In this document: positions 8,824 through 17,096 of the stretch, piece after piece | Position numbering within the stretch: the stretch's first letter is position 1 | Layout of the letters: every line of letters starts with the position of its first letter | From: Reyranellaceae bacterium | Lineage (GTDB): Bacteria; Pseudomonadota; Alphaproteobacteria; Reyranellales; Reyranellaceae | Assembly (NCBI GenBank): GCA_022844045.1 | Contig: JALHMM010000006.1 | Coordinates: forward strand, 69,574-120,245 | Direction of reading: 5' to 3' | DNA length: 50,672 nucleotides | Translations under genes and position numbers: made by a program | The notes under the pieces: model-generated | Database searches by the model: none | The model's input: the letters and a program-made list of their open reading frames with translations, nothing else | Told to the model about the DNA's origin: nothing

Positions 8824-10392
8824 CTACGAAAGCGTCGCGGCCATCTTCTCGCCAATCATGACTGTCGTCAGATGCGTGTTGGCGCGGCAGTCGGCGGGCA
8901 TCACCGAGGCGTCGACGACCCTGAGATTCTCCAGTCCCTGAACGCGGCACTCCGTATCGACCACGCATGTGGGATCGCCGAGACGACCCATGCGGCAGGT
9001 GCCGGCGGCGTGCTGCGCGTCGGTGGTCTCGGCCACCAGCAGGGCGTCGAGATCGCCGCCCTGGAGCTTCGCGGCGTCTTCCAACTTCATTTGCGTCATG
9101 CCGAAGACGATGGTCTCGGCGACGCCGGCGAAGGCGTGCTGGCGCAGCATCGCGACCTGGCGCGCGAAGCCGTCGCGCATGCGCAGGAGGTCGCGCTCGT
9201 CGCTGAGCATGTTCTCCTCGACGAAGGGATCGACATGCGGATCGGCCGACCGCAGGTGCACGGCGCCGCGCGAGTAGGCCTCGAAGATCGAGCAGGACAG
9301 GCTGCCGGGCAGGGCCTGGCCGTCGTCGCCAAAGCCGCGATGGTTCATCGCCAGGAAGATCATGTCGCGATGACCAGCGCCGGCCAGGCCCGAGCTCCAG
9401 GTCACGCAGACATTGGTGTGGCGGAAATCGATGTCGGTGGGGCGGTGCTCGGGCTTCAGCCTAACCTCGGCGCGCACGACGGGATGATCCATGAAGTGCC
9501 GGCCCACCGATGGCAGCGCATGGCGCACGGCGATGCCGTGCTCGGCCAATGATTCCGGATCGCCGATGCCGGAGCGCATCAGGATGGTCGGTGAATGCAC
9601 GGCGCCGGCGCTGATCACGATCTGCTGGCCACGGTACGTCACGCGCTCGCCGCCGCGCAGCACCTCGACGCCCACGGCGCGGCGTCCGTCGAAGACGACG
9701 CGGTCGATCAGCGCCTCGCCGACGATGGCGAGGTTGTTGCGGCCGCGCGCCGGCTCGAGATAGCCGTCATTGGTCGACACACGGCGACGACCGGCGGCGC
9801 AGGTGATCGGATAATGCGCGACGCCGTCGCCCATCGGCGCGTTGAGGTCGTCGTGCCAGGGATAGCCCAGCGCCAGCGCCGCGTCGACGGCGGCGCGATC
9901 GATCGCGCCCCATTGCGAGCGCGGCGTGCGCCAGACCGGCAGCGGGCCGCCGTCGCCGTGCCAGGGCGAGCCGCTGAAATGCTCGTCGGCCTCGGCTTTG
10001 CGAAAGAACGGCAGCACGTCGTTGAACGACCAGCCTTCGCAGCCCAACGACTGCCAATGATCGAACGCGGCGGCGACGCCGCGGATGGCGATCTGGGCAT
10101 AGACCGAGGACGAACCGCCCATGCCACGACCGCGCCAGTAGAGGCGCGGTTGCTGGCCCGCCGCGCGAAGCGCCATCAACCCAGGCCACTGGTACAGCGC
10201 CTGCAGGCGCGGCGGCACGATGATGCGCAGCGGGTTGATGCTGGCCATCTCCGGCGGCGTCTCGGCCGAGCGGAAATCCTTGCCGGCTTCTAACAACAGG
10301 ACGCGCCGGCTTCCGTCCTCGCTCAGCCGTGCGGCGAGCGTGGCGCCGGCCGAGCCAGCGCCGACGACAATCACGTCGAAGGTTTCGGTCAT
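8824..10392 (-). CDS. GMC family FAD-dependent oxidoreductase
   Basis: 522-aa flavoenzyme related to choline dehydrogenase and alcohol oxidases. The FAD-binding Rossmann motif is VVGAGSAGATLAARLSE (9-25), followed by the first GMC signature (GRGMGGSSSVY) and the second (GAVHSPTILMRSGIGDPE). The catalytic C-terminal region has HAAGTCRMG and ANTHLTTVMIGEK. It oxidises an alcohol group; the electron acceptor is unknown. Its ATG at 10392 overlaps the stop codon of the molybdopterin oxidoreductase gene by 4 bases, strong evidence of co-translation. No signal peptide is visible. Confidence 0.92.
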   Translation of the reverse strand: MTETFDVIVVGAGSAGATLAARLSEDGSRRVLLLEAGKDFRSAETPPEMASINPLRIIVPPRLQALYQWPGLMALRAAGQQPRLYWRGRGMGGSSSVYAQIAIRGVAAAFDHWQSLGCEGWSFNDVLPFFRKAEADEHFSGSPWHGDGGPLPVWRTPRSQWGAIDRAAVDAALALGYPWHDDLNAPMGDGVAHYPITCAAGRRRVSTNDGYLEPARGRNNLAIVGEALIDRVVFDGRRAVGVEVLRGGERVTYRGQQIVISAGAVHSPTILMRSGIGDPESLAEHGIAVRHALPSVGRHFMDHPVVRAEVRLKPEHRPTDIDFRHTNVCVTWSSGLAGAGHRDMIFLAMNHRGFGDDGQALPGSLSCSIFEAYSRGAVHLRSADPHVDPFVEENMLSDERDLLRMRDGFARQVAMLRQHAFAGVAETIVFGMTQMKLEDAAKLQGGDLDALLVAETTDAQHAAGTCRMGRLGDPTCVVDTECRVQGLENLRVVDASVMPADCRANTHLTTVMIGEKMAATLS

Positions 10393-12680
10393 CGATTGGC
10401 CAGGCGCCAGACGCGCTCCGGAGTAAGGGGCAACTGGATGCGCTCCTCGCCATGCGCGCCCAGCGCATCCATCACGGCGTTGAGCACGGCGGCCGGCGCG
10501 CCGTTGGTGGGCAGCTCGCCGACACCCTTGATGCCGAGGATGTTGAACGGCGCCGGCGTCGAGACCGTGACCTGCGCGAAATCAGGTACGTCGTCGGCGC
10601 GCGGCAGGGCGTAGTCCATCAGCGAGCCGGCGAGCAGCTGGCCACTCTCGCGGTCGTAGGCCGCGTCCTCCAGCAATGCGCCGCCGATGCCGGCGGCATA
10701 TCCGCCGTGCAGCTGGCCGTCGAGCAGCAGCGGATTGACCACCGTGCCGACATCGACCGCCGAGGAGAAGCGCTCGATGACGACGCGGCCGCTCTCGGGA
10801 TCGACCTCGACCTCGCAGATCGCGATCGCCGTGGGCCAGCTCTCGATCTTGTCGGCGAAGTCGGCACGGCCCTCGATCGCGCCCTTGCGTTCGGCGATCT
10901 CGAACAGGCCGACGCGCTTGTCTGTGCCGACGATGGTGAAGCTCCCGTTGGCGTATTCGAGATCGGCAGGCGCCACCTCCAGCATGTCCGAGGCTTGCTC
11001 GCGCGCCTGCGCGATCACCACGTCGGCGGCGCGCTTCATCGTGGCACCCGAGATGATCATGGACGACGAGCCGCCGGTGCCGCCACCGCGCGGCGCCTTC
11101 GATGAGTCGCCCTGCACGATTCGGATGCTGTCGGGGGCAACGCCCATCGCCGCGGCGATCACCTGGGCGTACACCGTGGCGTGGCCCTGGCCCTGGCTCT
11201 GCGTGCCGGTGATTGCCTCGATCGTGCCGTCGGCGTTCACGGTGATGATCGAGGTCTCGTCGGCCCAGCCGCCGGTGCCGTGGATATGGGCGGAATAGCC
11301 GATGCCGCGTTTGCGCCCGCGCGTCTCGCTGGCGCGGCGGCGGGCGGCCAGACCCGCGATGTCCGCTTTCTTGTTCACGGCGTCGAGCAGGGCGGCGTAG
11401 TCGCCGCTGTCGTAGGTGAACCCGAGCGGCGTGCGGTACGGGAACTTGTCCGGGGCGATGAAGTTCAGCCGGCGCAGTTCGGCGGGGTCGCGGCCGAGCT
11501 TGTGCGCAGCGAGATCGACGAGCCGCTCGACCATCACCAATGTCTCGGGCTTGCCGGCGCCGCGGAAGGCATCGACTGGCGCGGTGTTCGACAGCGCGCA
11601 TTTCATGGCGATGTGGGCGGCGGAGATGTCGTAGAGGCCGGTCAGCACCTTGGCCATGCCGCCGGTGGGAATCGTCGGATTCACCGTCGAGACATAGGCG
11701 CCGAAATTCGCTACCGCATCGACGCGGATGGCGAGGAACTTGCCGGCCGCGTCGACCGCCAGCTCCGCCGTCGCGATCAGATCGCGCGCATGCGTGTCGG
11801 CGAGGTGATGCTCGCCGCGCTCCTGCGTCCAGCGCACGTCGCGCCGCAGTTGCAGGGCGGCGAAGCTCACCAGGATCTGCTCGGGGTAGGGCGGCAGCTT
11901 GGGCCCGAAGCCGCCGCCGACGTCATGTGTCACCACCCTGAGACGCTCGCGCGGGATCTTCAGGATGCCGGCGATCGTGCGCTGCAGGAGGTGCACACCC
12001 TGCGACGGCGTCACCAGCGTGACCACGCCGCTGGCCTGGTCATATCGCGCCAGCGCCGCGCGCGTCTCGAGGTAGCTGGCGAGGATGCGGTTGGCGCGTT
12101 GCTCGACGCGCACCACGTGCGCGGCTTTGGCGAAGGCGGCGCTGGACGCGGCCTCATCGCCGCGCCGCCAGTCGCACAGCAGATTGCCGGGCGCTTCGTC
12201 GTGCACCACGGGCGCGCCGGGTTTTAGCGCGTCGTCGCCGGCGACGACGGCGTCCAGTGTCTCGTAGTCGATCTCGACCAGCTCGGCGCCATCGCGCGCC
12301 TGCTCCAGCGTATCGGCCACGACCATGGCGACGATCTCGCCGACATGGCGCGCCTTGTCGGGCGCGATCGGCAGGCGCGGCGGCTCGATATGGCGCTGGC
12401 CGTCGACGCCCTTGATCTCGACCACCGCGGGATTGTGGCCCAGGCCCGCGGCCGCGATATCCGCGCCGGTGAACACGCCGCGGACGCCCGGCGACGCCTT
12501 TGCCGCCGTGGTGTCCGCGCCGTTGATGCGCGCATGCGCGTGGGGCGAACGCACGAACACCGCATGCAGCGCGCCGGGCGCCGCGACATTGATCGTGTAG
12601 CGCCCGCCGCCGGTGAGCAGGCGGGGGTCCTCCAACCGTCGCAGCGGCTGGCCGAGTCCGGGAAGCGTGTCGTAGGGCAT
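10389..12680 (-). CDS. CoxL/XdhB-like molybdopterin-binding oxidoreductase subunit
   Basis: 763-aa large subunit of the xanthine dehydrogenase / CO dehydrogenase family. The N-terminal Ald_Xan_dh_C domain (about 20-130) starts RRLEDPRLLTGGGRYT. Molybdopterin-binding domains follow, with DVGGGFGPKL, the loop APVDAFRGAGKPE and the terminal GVGELPTNGAP, whose Glu is the expected catalytic base. The aerobic CO dehydrogenase loop AYRCSFR is absent, so this is not a form I CO dehydrogenase. It should hydroxylate an aldehyde or heterocycle. The FAD (CoxM) and 2Fe-2S (CoxS) subunits normally partnering it are not adjacent, and a GMC flavoprotein follows in their place. RBS AAGGA lies before the ATG. 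Confidence 0.92.
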   Translation of the reverse strand: MPYDTLPGLGQPLRRLEDPRLLTGGGRYTINVAAPGALHAVFVRSPHAHARINGADTTAAKASPGVRGVFTGADIAAAGLGHNPAVVEIKGVDGQRHIEPPRLPIAPDKARHVGEIVAMVVADTLEQARDGAELVEIDYETLDAVVAGDDALKPGAPVVHDEAPGNLLCDWRRGDEAASSAAFAKAAHVVRVEQRANRILASYLETRAALARYDQASGVVTLVTPSQGVHLLQRTIAGILKIPRERLRVVTHDVGGGFGPKLPPYPEQILVSFAALQLRRDVRWTQERGEHHLADTHARDLIATAELAVDAAGKFLAIRVDAVANFGAYVSTVNPTIPTGGMAKVLTGLYDISAAHIAMKCALSNTAPVDAFRGAGKPETLVMVERLVDLAAHKLGRDPAELRRLNFIAPDKFPYRTPLGFTYDSGDYAALLDAVNKKADIAGLAARRRASETRGRKRGIGYSAHIHGTGGWADETSIITVNADGTIEAITGTQSQGQGHATVYAQVIAAAMGVAPDSIRIVQGDSSKAPRGGGTGGSSSMIISGATMKRAADVVIAQAREQASDMLEVAPADLEYANGSFTIVGTDKRVGLFEIAERKGAIEGRADFADKIESWPTAIAICEVEVDPESGRVVIERFSSAVDVGTVVNPLLLDGQLHGGYAAGIGGALLEDAAYDRESGQLLAGSLMDYALPRADDVPDFAQVTVSTPAPFNILGIKGVGELPTNGAPAAVLNAVMDALGAHGEERIQLPLTPERVWRLANR

Positions 12681-12712
12681 GGTCCTTGTCTTGCTCGCGT
12701 ATGGCTTGATTT

Positions 12713-12865
12713 CCTTCTCCCCGCGAAGGCGGGGAGAAGGTGCCGAGCTTCAACGAGGCGGATGAGGGGCTTCTCTCTCTACAACGCCAATCCTTGTCGT
12801 TGAACCACCGGAAAGCCCCTCATCCGCCCTTCGGGCACCTTCTCCCCGCCTTCGCGGGGAGAAGG
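12713..12865. repeat. Palindromic element family C, copy 2
   Basis: Inverted repeat with ccttctccccgcgaaggcgg at the left and its complement at the right, and an inner gatgaggggctt / aagcccctcatc pair. It begins 7 nt after the stop of the threonine aldolase gene (minus strand) and lies upstream of the molybdopterin oxidoreductase start. Confidence 0.88.
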
Positions 12866-12872
12866 AAGACAC

Positions 12873-13916
12873 CTACGCCGCCAGCACCTTGCTGAAGGTC
12901 TTCAGCGCGGTGTCGATGTCGTCGGACGTCACGTCGAGATGGGTGACGACGCGCACGGTCTTGGGTCCGAAGGCGCCGATGCCGACGCCGTGCTCCTTCA
13001 TCGCCGCCATCAGCTTGGGCGCGGTCCAGCCAGGCTTGGTGACGTCGAAGAACACCAGGTTGGTCGGCATCGCGTCGGGATCGATCTCGATGCCCTTGAT
13101 ATTGGCCAGACCCTCGCTGAGCTTGCGCGCATTGGCGTGGTCCTCGGCCAACCGGTCCCAGTGATGGTCCAGCGCGTAGAGGCCGGCGGCGGCGATGATG
13201 CCGGACTGGCGCATCGAGCCGCCGAGTTGCTGCTTCACGCGCCAGGACTGATGGATGAAATCCTTCGGCCCGGCGAGCACGGCGCCGACCGGCGCGCCCA
13301 GACCCTTGGTGAAGTCGATCCACAGCGTGTCGCAAGGCGCGGCGTAGGCCGATGCCTTGATACCGCTCCTGACGCAGGCATTGGGCAGACGCGCGCCGTC
13401 CATATGCAGCTTCAGCCCGCGCCGCTTGGCCACCTCGCCGACGGCCTCGATCTGCTCCAGCGGCCACAGCGAGCCGCCACCGCGGTTCGACGTCTGCTCG
13501 ATCTCCAGCAACCGGGTGAGCGGCGAATAGCGATTGTTGGGGTCCTTGATCGCCGCCTCGGCCATGGCGGCGGTGTAGATGCCGTTGGGCCCGTCGAGCG
13601 GATGGAACATCACGCCCGAATTGGCGCCCGGTCCGCCGCCCTCGGAGGTGATGATGTGGGCGGTGCGGTCGCAGATGATCTCCTCGCCCGGCTTGCAGTG
13701 CACGCGGATCGCGATCTGGTTGGCCATCGTCCCTGAAGGCAGGAACACCGCGTCTTCCTTGCCCAGCAGCGCGCAGACCTTCTCGCGCAGGCGGTTGACG
13801 GTGGGATCCTCGAACTTCTGCTCGTCGCCGACCTCGGCCTCGGCCATCGCCTTGCGCATGGCGGGCGTCGGCTTGGTCTTGGTGTCGCTGTAGAGGTCGA
13901 TGAAACGGTTGGACAT
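12873..13916 (-). CDS. Low-specificity L-threonine aldolase family (PLP enzyme)
   Basis: 347-aa fold-type I PLP enzyme that cleaves beta-hydroxy amino acids such as threonine to glycine and an aldehyde. The PLP lysine is K204 in WIDFTKGLGAPVGAVLAG. D173 in LHMDGARLPNA pairs with the pyridine nitrogen, and residues 57-64 (VFLPSGTM) contact the phosphate. Length and N-terminus (MSNRFIDLYSDTKTKPT) fit the family. It is separated from the gene group on its left by a family C repeat and is divergent from the crotonase on its right, so it is likely transcribed alone. Confidence 0.9.
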   Translation of the reverse strand: MSNRFIDLYSDTKTKPTPAMRKAMAEAEVGDEQKFEDPTVNRLREKVCALLGKEDAVFLPSGTMANQIAIRVHCKPGEEIICDRTAHIITSEGGGPGANSGVMFHPLDGPNGIYTAAMAEAAIKDPNNRYSPLTRLLEIEQTSNRGGGSLWPLEQIEAVGEVAKRRGLKLHMDGARLPNACVRSGIKASAYAAPCDTLWIDFTKGLGAPVGAVLAGPKDFIHQSWRVKQQLGGSMRQSGIIAAAGLYALDHHWDRLAEDHANARKLSEGLANIKGIEIDPDAMPTNLVFFDVTKPGWTAPKLMAAMKEHGVGIGAFGPKTVRVVTHLDVTSDDIDTALKTFSKVLAA

Positions 13917-14007
13917 CTGAAGGTTCCGATCTGCGGTCAGTCGTACGGGTCGGCATTGAACGGGTCAGGCCGGCGGCGAACAATAGCCGGACCAGCGAGG
14001 AGTCGCC

Positions 14008-14835
14008 ATGACCAGCACCGCCGCCAGACCCGCGCCCGACGCGACCGAAGTGCTCCACACCGTCGACGGGCCGATCGCGACCATCACGCTCAACGCGCCC
14101 CAGCGCATGAACACCATCTCGCGGCCGATGCTGGAGGCGCTGTCGATGGCGCTGCTCGACGCCCAGGCCGACCCCGAGGTGCGGGTGATCATCCTCACCG
14201 CCGCCGGCGACCGCGCCTTCTGCGCCGGCCTGAACCTGGAGGCGCAGAAGACCGGCACCGACAGCATCGGGCTGAACCAATCGTTGACGCGCACGACCAT
14301 CGACCTGCGCGACACGCCGCCCACGGTGCTGCACAACCTCGACAAGCCCGTGGTCTGTGCGCTCAACGGCTCGGCCGCCGGCTACGGGCTGGATCTGGCG
14401 CTGGGTGCCGACATCCGGGTCATGTCGGCCGGAGCCAAGCTCGCCGCGTCCTACGCCAAGCGCGCGGTGCTGCCCGAGTCGGGCGGCACCTGGTACCTGC
14501 CGCGTCTGATCGGCTGGTCGAAGGCGGCCGAGCTGATCTTCACCGGCCGTACGCTGAGCGCCGAGGAGAGCCTGAAGCTCGGCCTGGTCTCGCATGTCGT
14601 GCCAACCGGCGAGGTGATGGGCGTCGCCCGTGGCATCGCCGCCGAGATCGCCGCCAACGCGCCGCTCGCCGTTCAGGCGGCCAAGCGGATGATGCGCATG
14701 GCCTGGAACGAGCCCTTCGGCGAGCATGTGCACCACGTCTTCCTGCAACTGCTGCCGCTGTTCGGCACGCATGACTTCAAGGAGGGCATCGCCGCCTTCA
14801 TGGAAAAGCGCACGCCTGATTTCAAAGGGCGCTGA
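14008..14835 (+). CDS. Crotonase-fold enoyl-CoA isomerase/hydratase family protein (PaaG-like)
   Basis: 275-aa acyl-CoA enzyme. The oxyanion-hole segments are AFCAGLNLE (70-78) and AAGYGLDLALGAD (123-135). At the two glutamates of true hydratases (rat E144 and E164) this protein has D129 and Y149. It carries E157 in LPESGGTWYLPR, aligned with the acidic base of delta3,delta2-enoyl-CoA isomerase and with D136 of PaaG. An isomerase-type reaction is therefore more likely than hydration (inference). ATG 14008 has GAGGAG 8 bases upstream. It is convergent with the quinone oxidoreductase, 3 bases apart. Confidence 0.9.
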   Translation: MTSTAARPAPDATEVLHTVDGPIATITLNAPQRMNTISRPMLEALSMALLDAQADPEVRVIILTAAGDRAFCAGLNLEAQKTGTDSIGLNQSLTRTTIDLRDTPPTVLHNLDKPVVCALNGSAAGYGLDLALGADIRVMSAGAKLAASYAKRAVLPESGGTWYLPRLIGWSKAAELIFTGRTLSAEESLKLGLVSHVVPTGEVMGVARGIAAEIAANAPLAVQAAKRMMRMAWNEPFGEHVHHVFLQLLPLFGTHDFKEGIAAFMEKRTPDFKGR

Positions 14836-14838
14836 GCG

Positions 14839-15846
14839 TCAATCCATCACGATGGCGACGCGGCCGGCGATCTCGCGGTTGAGGATCGCGCGCATCGCCT
14901 GCGGCGTCTCCTCCAGCCTGAAGATGCGATCAACATGCGGGCGTAGGCGGCCCGCCTCGACATGCTGGTGGATCCAGCGCCACGTCGCCTGCATGCGCTC
15001 GGCTTCCTCGAAGCGCGCATCGTGCGGGCTCCAGCCGATGTAGTAGTCGAGATTGACCCCCACGACGGTGATGTTTTTCACCAGCAGGATGTTCGCGGGG
15101 ATCGTCGGAATCGTGCCCGACGCGAAGCCGATCGGGCAGATGCGGCTCTGCGGCGCCATGCAGCGCAGCGACTGGGTGAAGACATCGCCGCCGACGGGAT
15201 CGTAGACGGCATCGACGCCGCGTCCGCCGGTCAGCCGCAGCACCTCCTCGCGGAACGGGCCGGCGCGGTAATCGATGACGTGATCGGCGCCATGCTCCTT
15301 GGCAAAGGCGCATTTTGCGGGACCGCCCGCGGTGGCGATCACCTTGGCGCCCAGGATCTTGCCGATCTCGACCGCGGCCATGCCGACACCGCCAGCCGCG
15401 CCGTGCACCAGCAGCCATTCGCCGGCCTTCAGGTCGATGAAGCAGGGCCAGGTCAGCGTCGCGGCCGAGGTCGCGTAGGAGAGCAGCAGCGGCACCGTGC
15501 GCACGAAGTCCAGGGATGGTGGCTTGGGTGAGACATTGAACTCCCACGCCACCGCTTCCTCGGCGCAGCCGCCCCAGTCGAGCGCGGCCATCACGGCGTC
15601 GCCCGGCTTGAAGCGCGTCACCTCTGATGTGACCTCGATGACTTCGCCGGCGGCTTCGGTGCCGGGTGTGAACGGGAAGGGCGGGCGGCGCTGGTACTTG
15701 CCGGCGATCACCAGCGAGGTGGCGAAGCTCACGGCGCTCGCCTTGATGCGGATGCGCAATTGGCCGGGCTTGAGCGGCGGGCGCTCGACTTCCTCGAGCC
15801 GCAGCGACTCCGGCGGTCCCCATTCGCGACAGACGATGGCGCGCAT
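14839..15846 (-). CDS. NADPH:quinone oxidoreductase (zinc-free MDR family)
   Basis: 335-aa medium-chain dehydrogenase/reductase with an N-terminal GroES-like domain and a Rossmann domain whose cofactor loop is HGAAGGVGMAAVE (148-160). The cysteine-rich zinc-binding lobe of alcohol dehydrogenases is missing, as in quinone oxidoreductase and crotonyl-CoA reductase-like members. The start is ATG 15846, preceded by AGAGG at a 6-base spacing; a TTG at 15852 is less likely. It follows the thiolase gene after about 20 bases on the same strand, suggesting cotranscription. It may reduce an enone or an acyl-CoA side product. Confidence 0.88.
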   Translation of the reverse strand: MRAIVCREWGPPESLRLEEVERPPLKPGQLRIRIKASAVSFATSLVIAGKYQRRPPFPFTPGTEAAGEVIEVTSEVTRFKPGDAVMAALDWGGCAEEAVAWEFNVSPKPPSLDFVRTVPLLLSYATSAATLTWPCFIDLKAGEWLLVHGAAGGVGMAAVEIGKILGAKVIATAGGPAKCAFAKEHGADHVIDYRAGPFREEVLRLTGGRGVDAVYDPVGGDVFTQSLRCMAPQSRICPIGFASGTIPTIPANILLVKNITVVGVNLDYYIGWSPHDARFEEAERMQATWRWIHQHVEAGRLRPHVDRIFRLEETPQAMRAILNREIAGRVAIVMD

Positions 15847-15865
15847 CGGCAACCTCTACCCGCCG

Positions 15866-17068
15866 CTACGCCCCGATGGCGCCGACGATCGCGACCGAGC
15901 AGACGTTGCGCTGGGGAAAGCCGCCGAGATTGTGCGTGAGGCCCAGCCGCACGTCGGGGCGCTGGCGCGCGCCGGCGCGGCCCTGCAGCTGCAGGTACAT
16001 CTCGTAGAGCATGCGAATGCCTGAGGCGCCGATGGGATGGCCGAAGCATTTCAGGCCGCCGTCGATCTGGCACGGGATCTTGCCGTCGGAATCGTAGAAG
16101 CCGTCGAGCACATCCTTCACCGCGCCGCCCTCGGGCGAGATGTGGAGGTCCTCCATGGTGACCAGCTCGGTGACGGAGAAGCAGTCATGGCACTCGACCA
16201 GGCTGATCTGCCCGCGCGGGTCGGTGATGCCGGCTTCGCGGTAGGCCCGGGTCGCGGCGTGCCGGGCGGTCGCGAAGTAGGAGCCGTCCCAGGTGTTGAA
16301 GCGCTCCTCGACGCCGTTCGAGGCGGCGATCTGCAGCGCCTTCACCGTCACCAGGTCGCGCTTGCCCAGCGCCCGGGCGATCTCCGGCGTGGTGACAATG
16401 GCGCAGGCCGCCCCATCGCTGACGCCGCAGCAATCGTAGAGCCCGAGCGGATCGGCGATCAGCGGCGCGTTGAGCACATCAGCCTCGGTGATCGGCCGCT
16501 GCAGATGCGCCTTGGGATTGCGCGCGCCATTGGCGTGGCTCTTCACCGAGATATGCGCCATCGCGCGCTTGAGATCGTCCCGGCTGATACCGTGCTTGGC
16601 GCGATAGGCCGAGGCAAGCTGCGCGAAGCTGCCCGGCGCCGTGAGGTTGGCCCACCACAGCGGCGGCGCGAGGCCCGCGGTCAGGCCCGGCAGTCCGCCG
16701 AATCCGGTGTCCTTCAACTTCTCGACACCCATGGCCAAGGCCACGTCGACCGCGCCGGCGGCCACCGCGTAGACCGCCGACCGAAAGGCGTCCGATCCCG
16801 ATGCGCAATAGTTCTCGACGCGGCTGACCGGGATGTAGTCGAAGCGCAGCGTCTCGGACAGCGGCAGACCGGACTTGCCCACGCTGACCTCGTCCAGGCA
16901 GGTCGACAGCCACGCCGCCTCGATCCGCGTGCGCTCCATGCCCGAGTCGGCCAGAGCCTCCTGGAAGGCGTCGACCATGAGTTCCTCGGCGCCCTTGTCC
17001 CAATGCTCGCCGAAGCGCGTGCAGCCCATGCCGATGATCGCCACCTTGTCGCGGATGCCGGATGCCAT
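15866..17068 (-). CDS. SCP-x/lipid-transfer-type thiolase
   Basis: 400-aa thiolase-fold enzyme. The nucleophile is C88 in VENYCASGSDAFR. The second conserved site is H294 in VECHDCFSVTEL, and the C-terminal base is H344 in LKCFGHPIGASG. The HDCFS motif places it with SCP-x and steroid side-chain thiolases rather than FadA-type enzymes, which have GGG/CGTG signatures. Such thiolases often work with a DUF35 OB-fold partner, which is not seen nearby. Its neighbours are a cytochrome P450 upstream on the same strand (28 bases) and a quinone oxidoreductase downstream; the three could form one operon under the TetR operator at 18346. Confidence 0.9.
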   Translation of the reverse strand: MASGIRDKVAIIGMGCTRFGEHWDKGAEELMVDAFQEALADSGMERTRIEAAWLSTCLDEVSVGKSGLPLSETLRFDYIPVSRVENYCASGSDAFRSAVYAVAAGAVDVALAMGVEKLKDTGFGGLPGLTAGLAPPLWWANLTAPGSFAQLASAYRAKHGISRDDLKRAMAHISVKSHANGARNPKAHLQRPITEADVLNAPLIADPLGLYDCCGVSDGAACAIVTTPEIARALGKRDLVTVKALQIAASNGVEERFNTWDGSYFATARHAATRAYREAGITDPRGQISLVECHDCFSVTELVTMEDLHISPEGGAVKDVLDGFYDSDGKIPCQIDGGLKCFGHPIGASGIRMLYEMYLQLQGRAGARQRPDVRLGLTHNLGGFPQRNVCSVAIVGAIGA

Positions 17069-17096
17069 CGGAGATCTCCTCGCGGTGGGAGTGACG

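Noticed and set aside
10389..12680. Aerobic CO dehydrogenase
   Set aside because: The AYRCSFR loop is absent and CoxM/CoxS are not linked.
12820..14772. Minus-strand frame of 650 codons over threonine aldolase and crotonase
   Set aside because: Crosses two real genes in opposite directions and a repeat; composition typical of GC-rich antisense frames.
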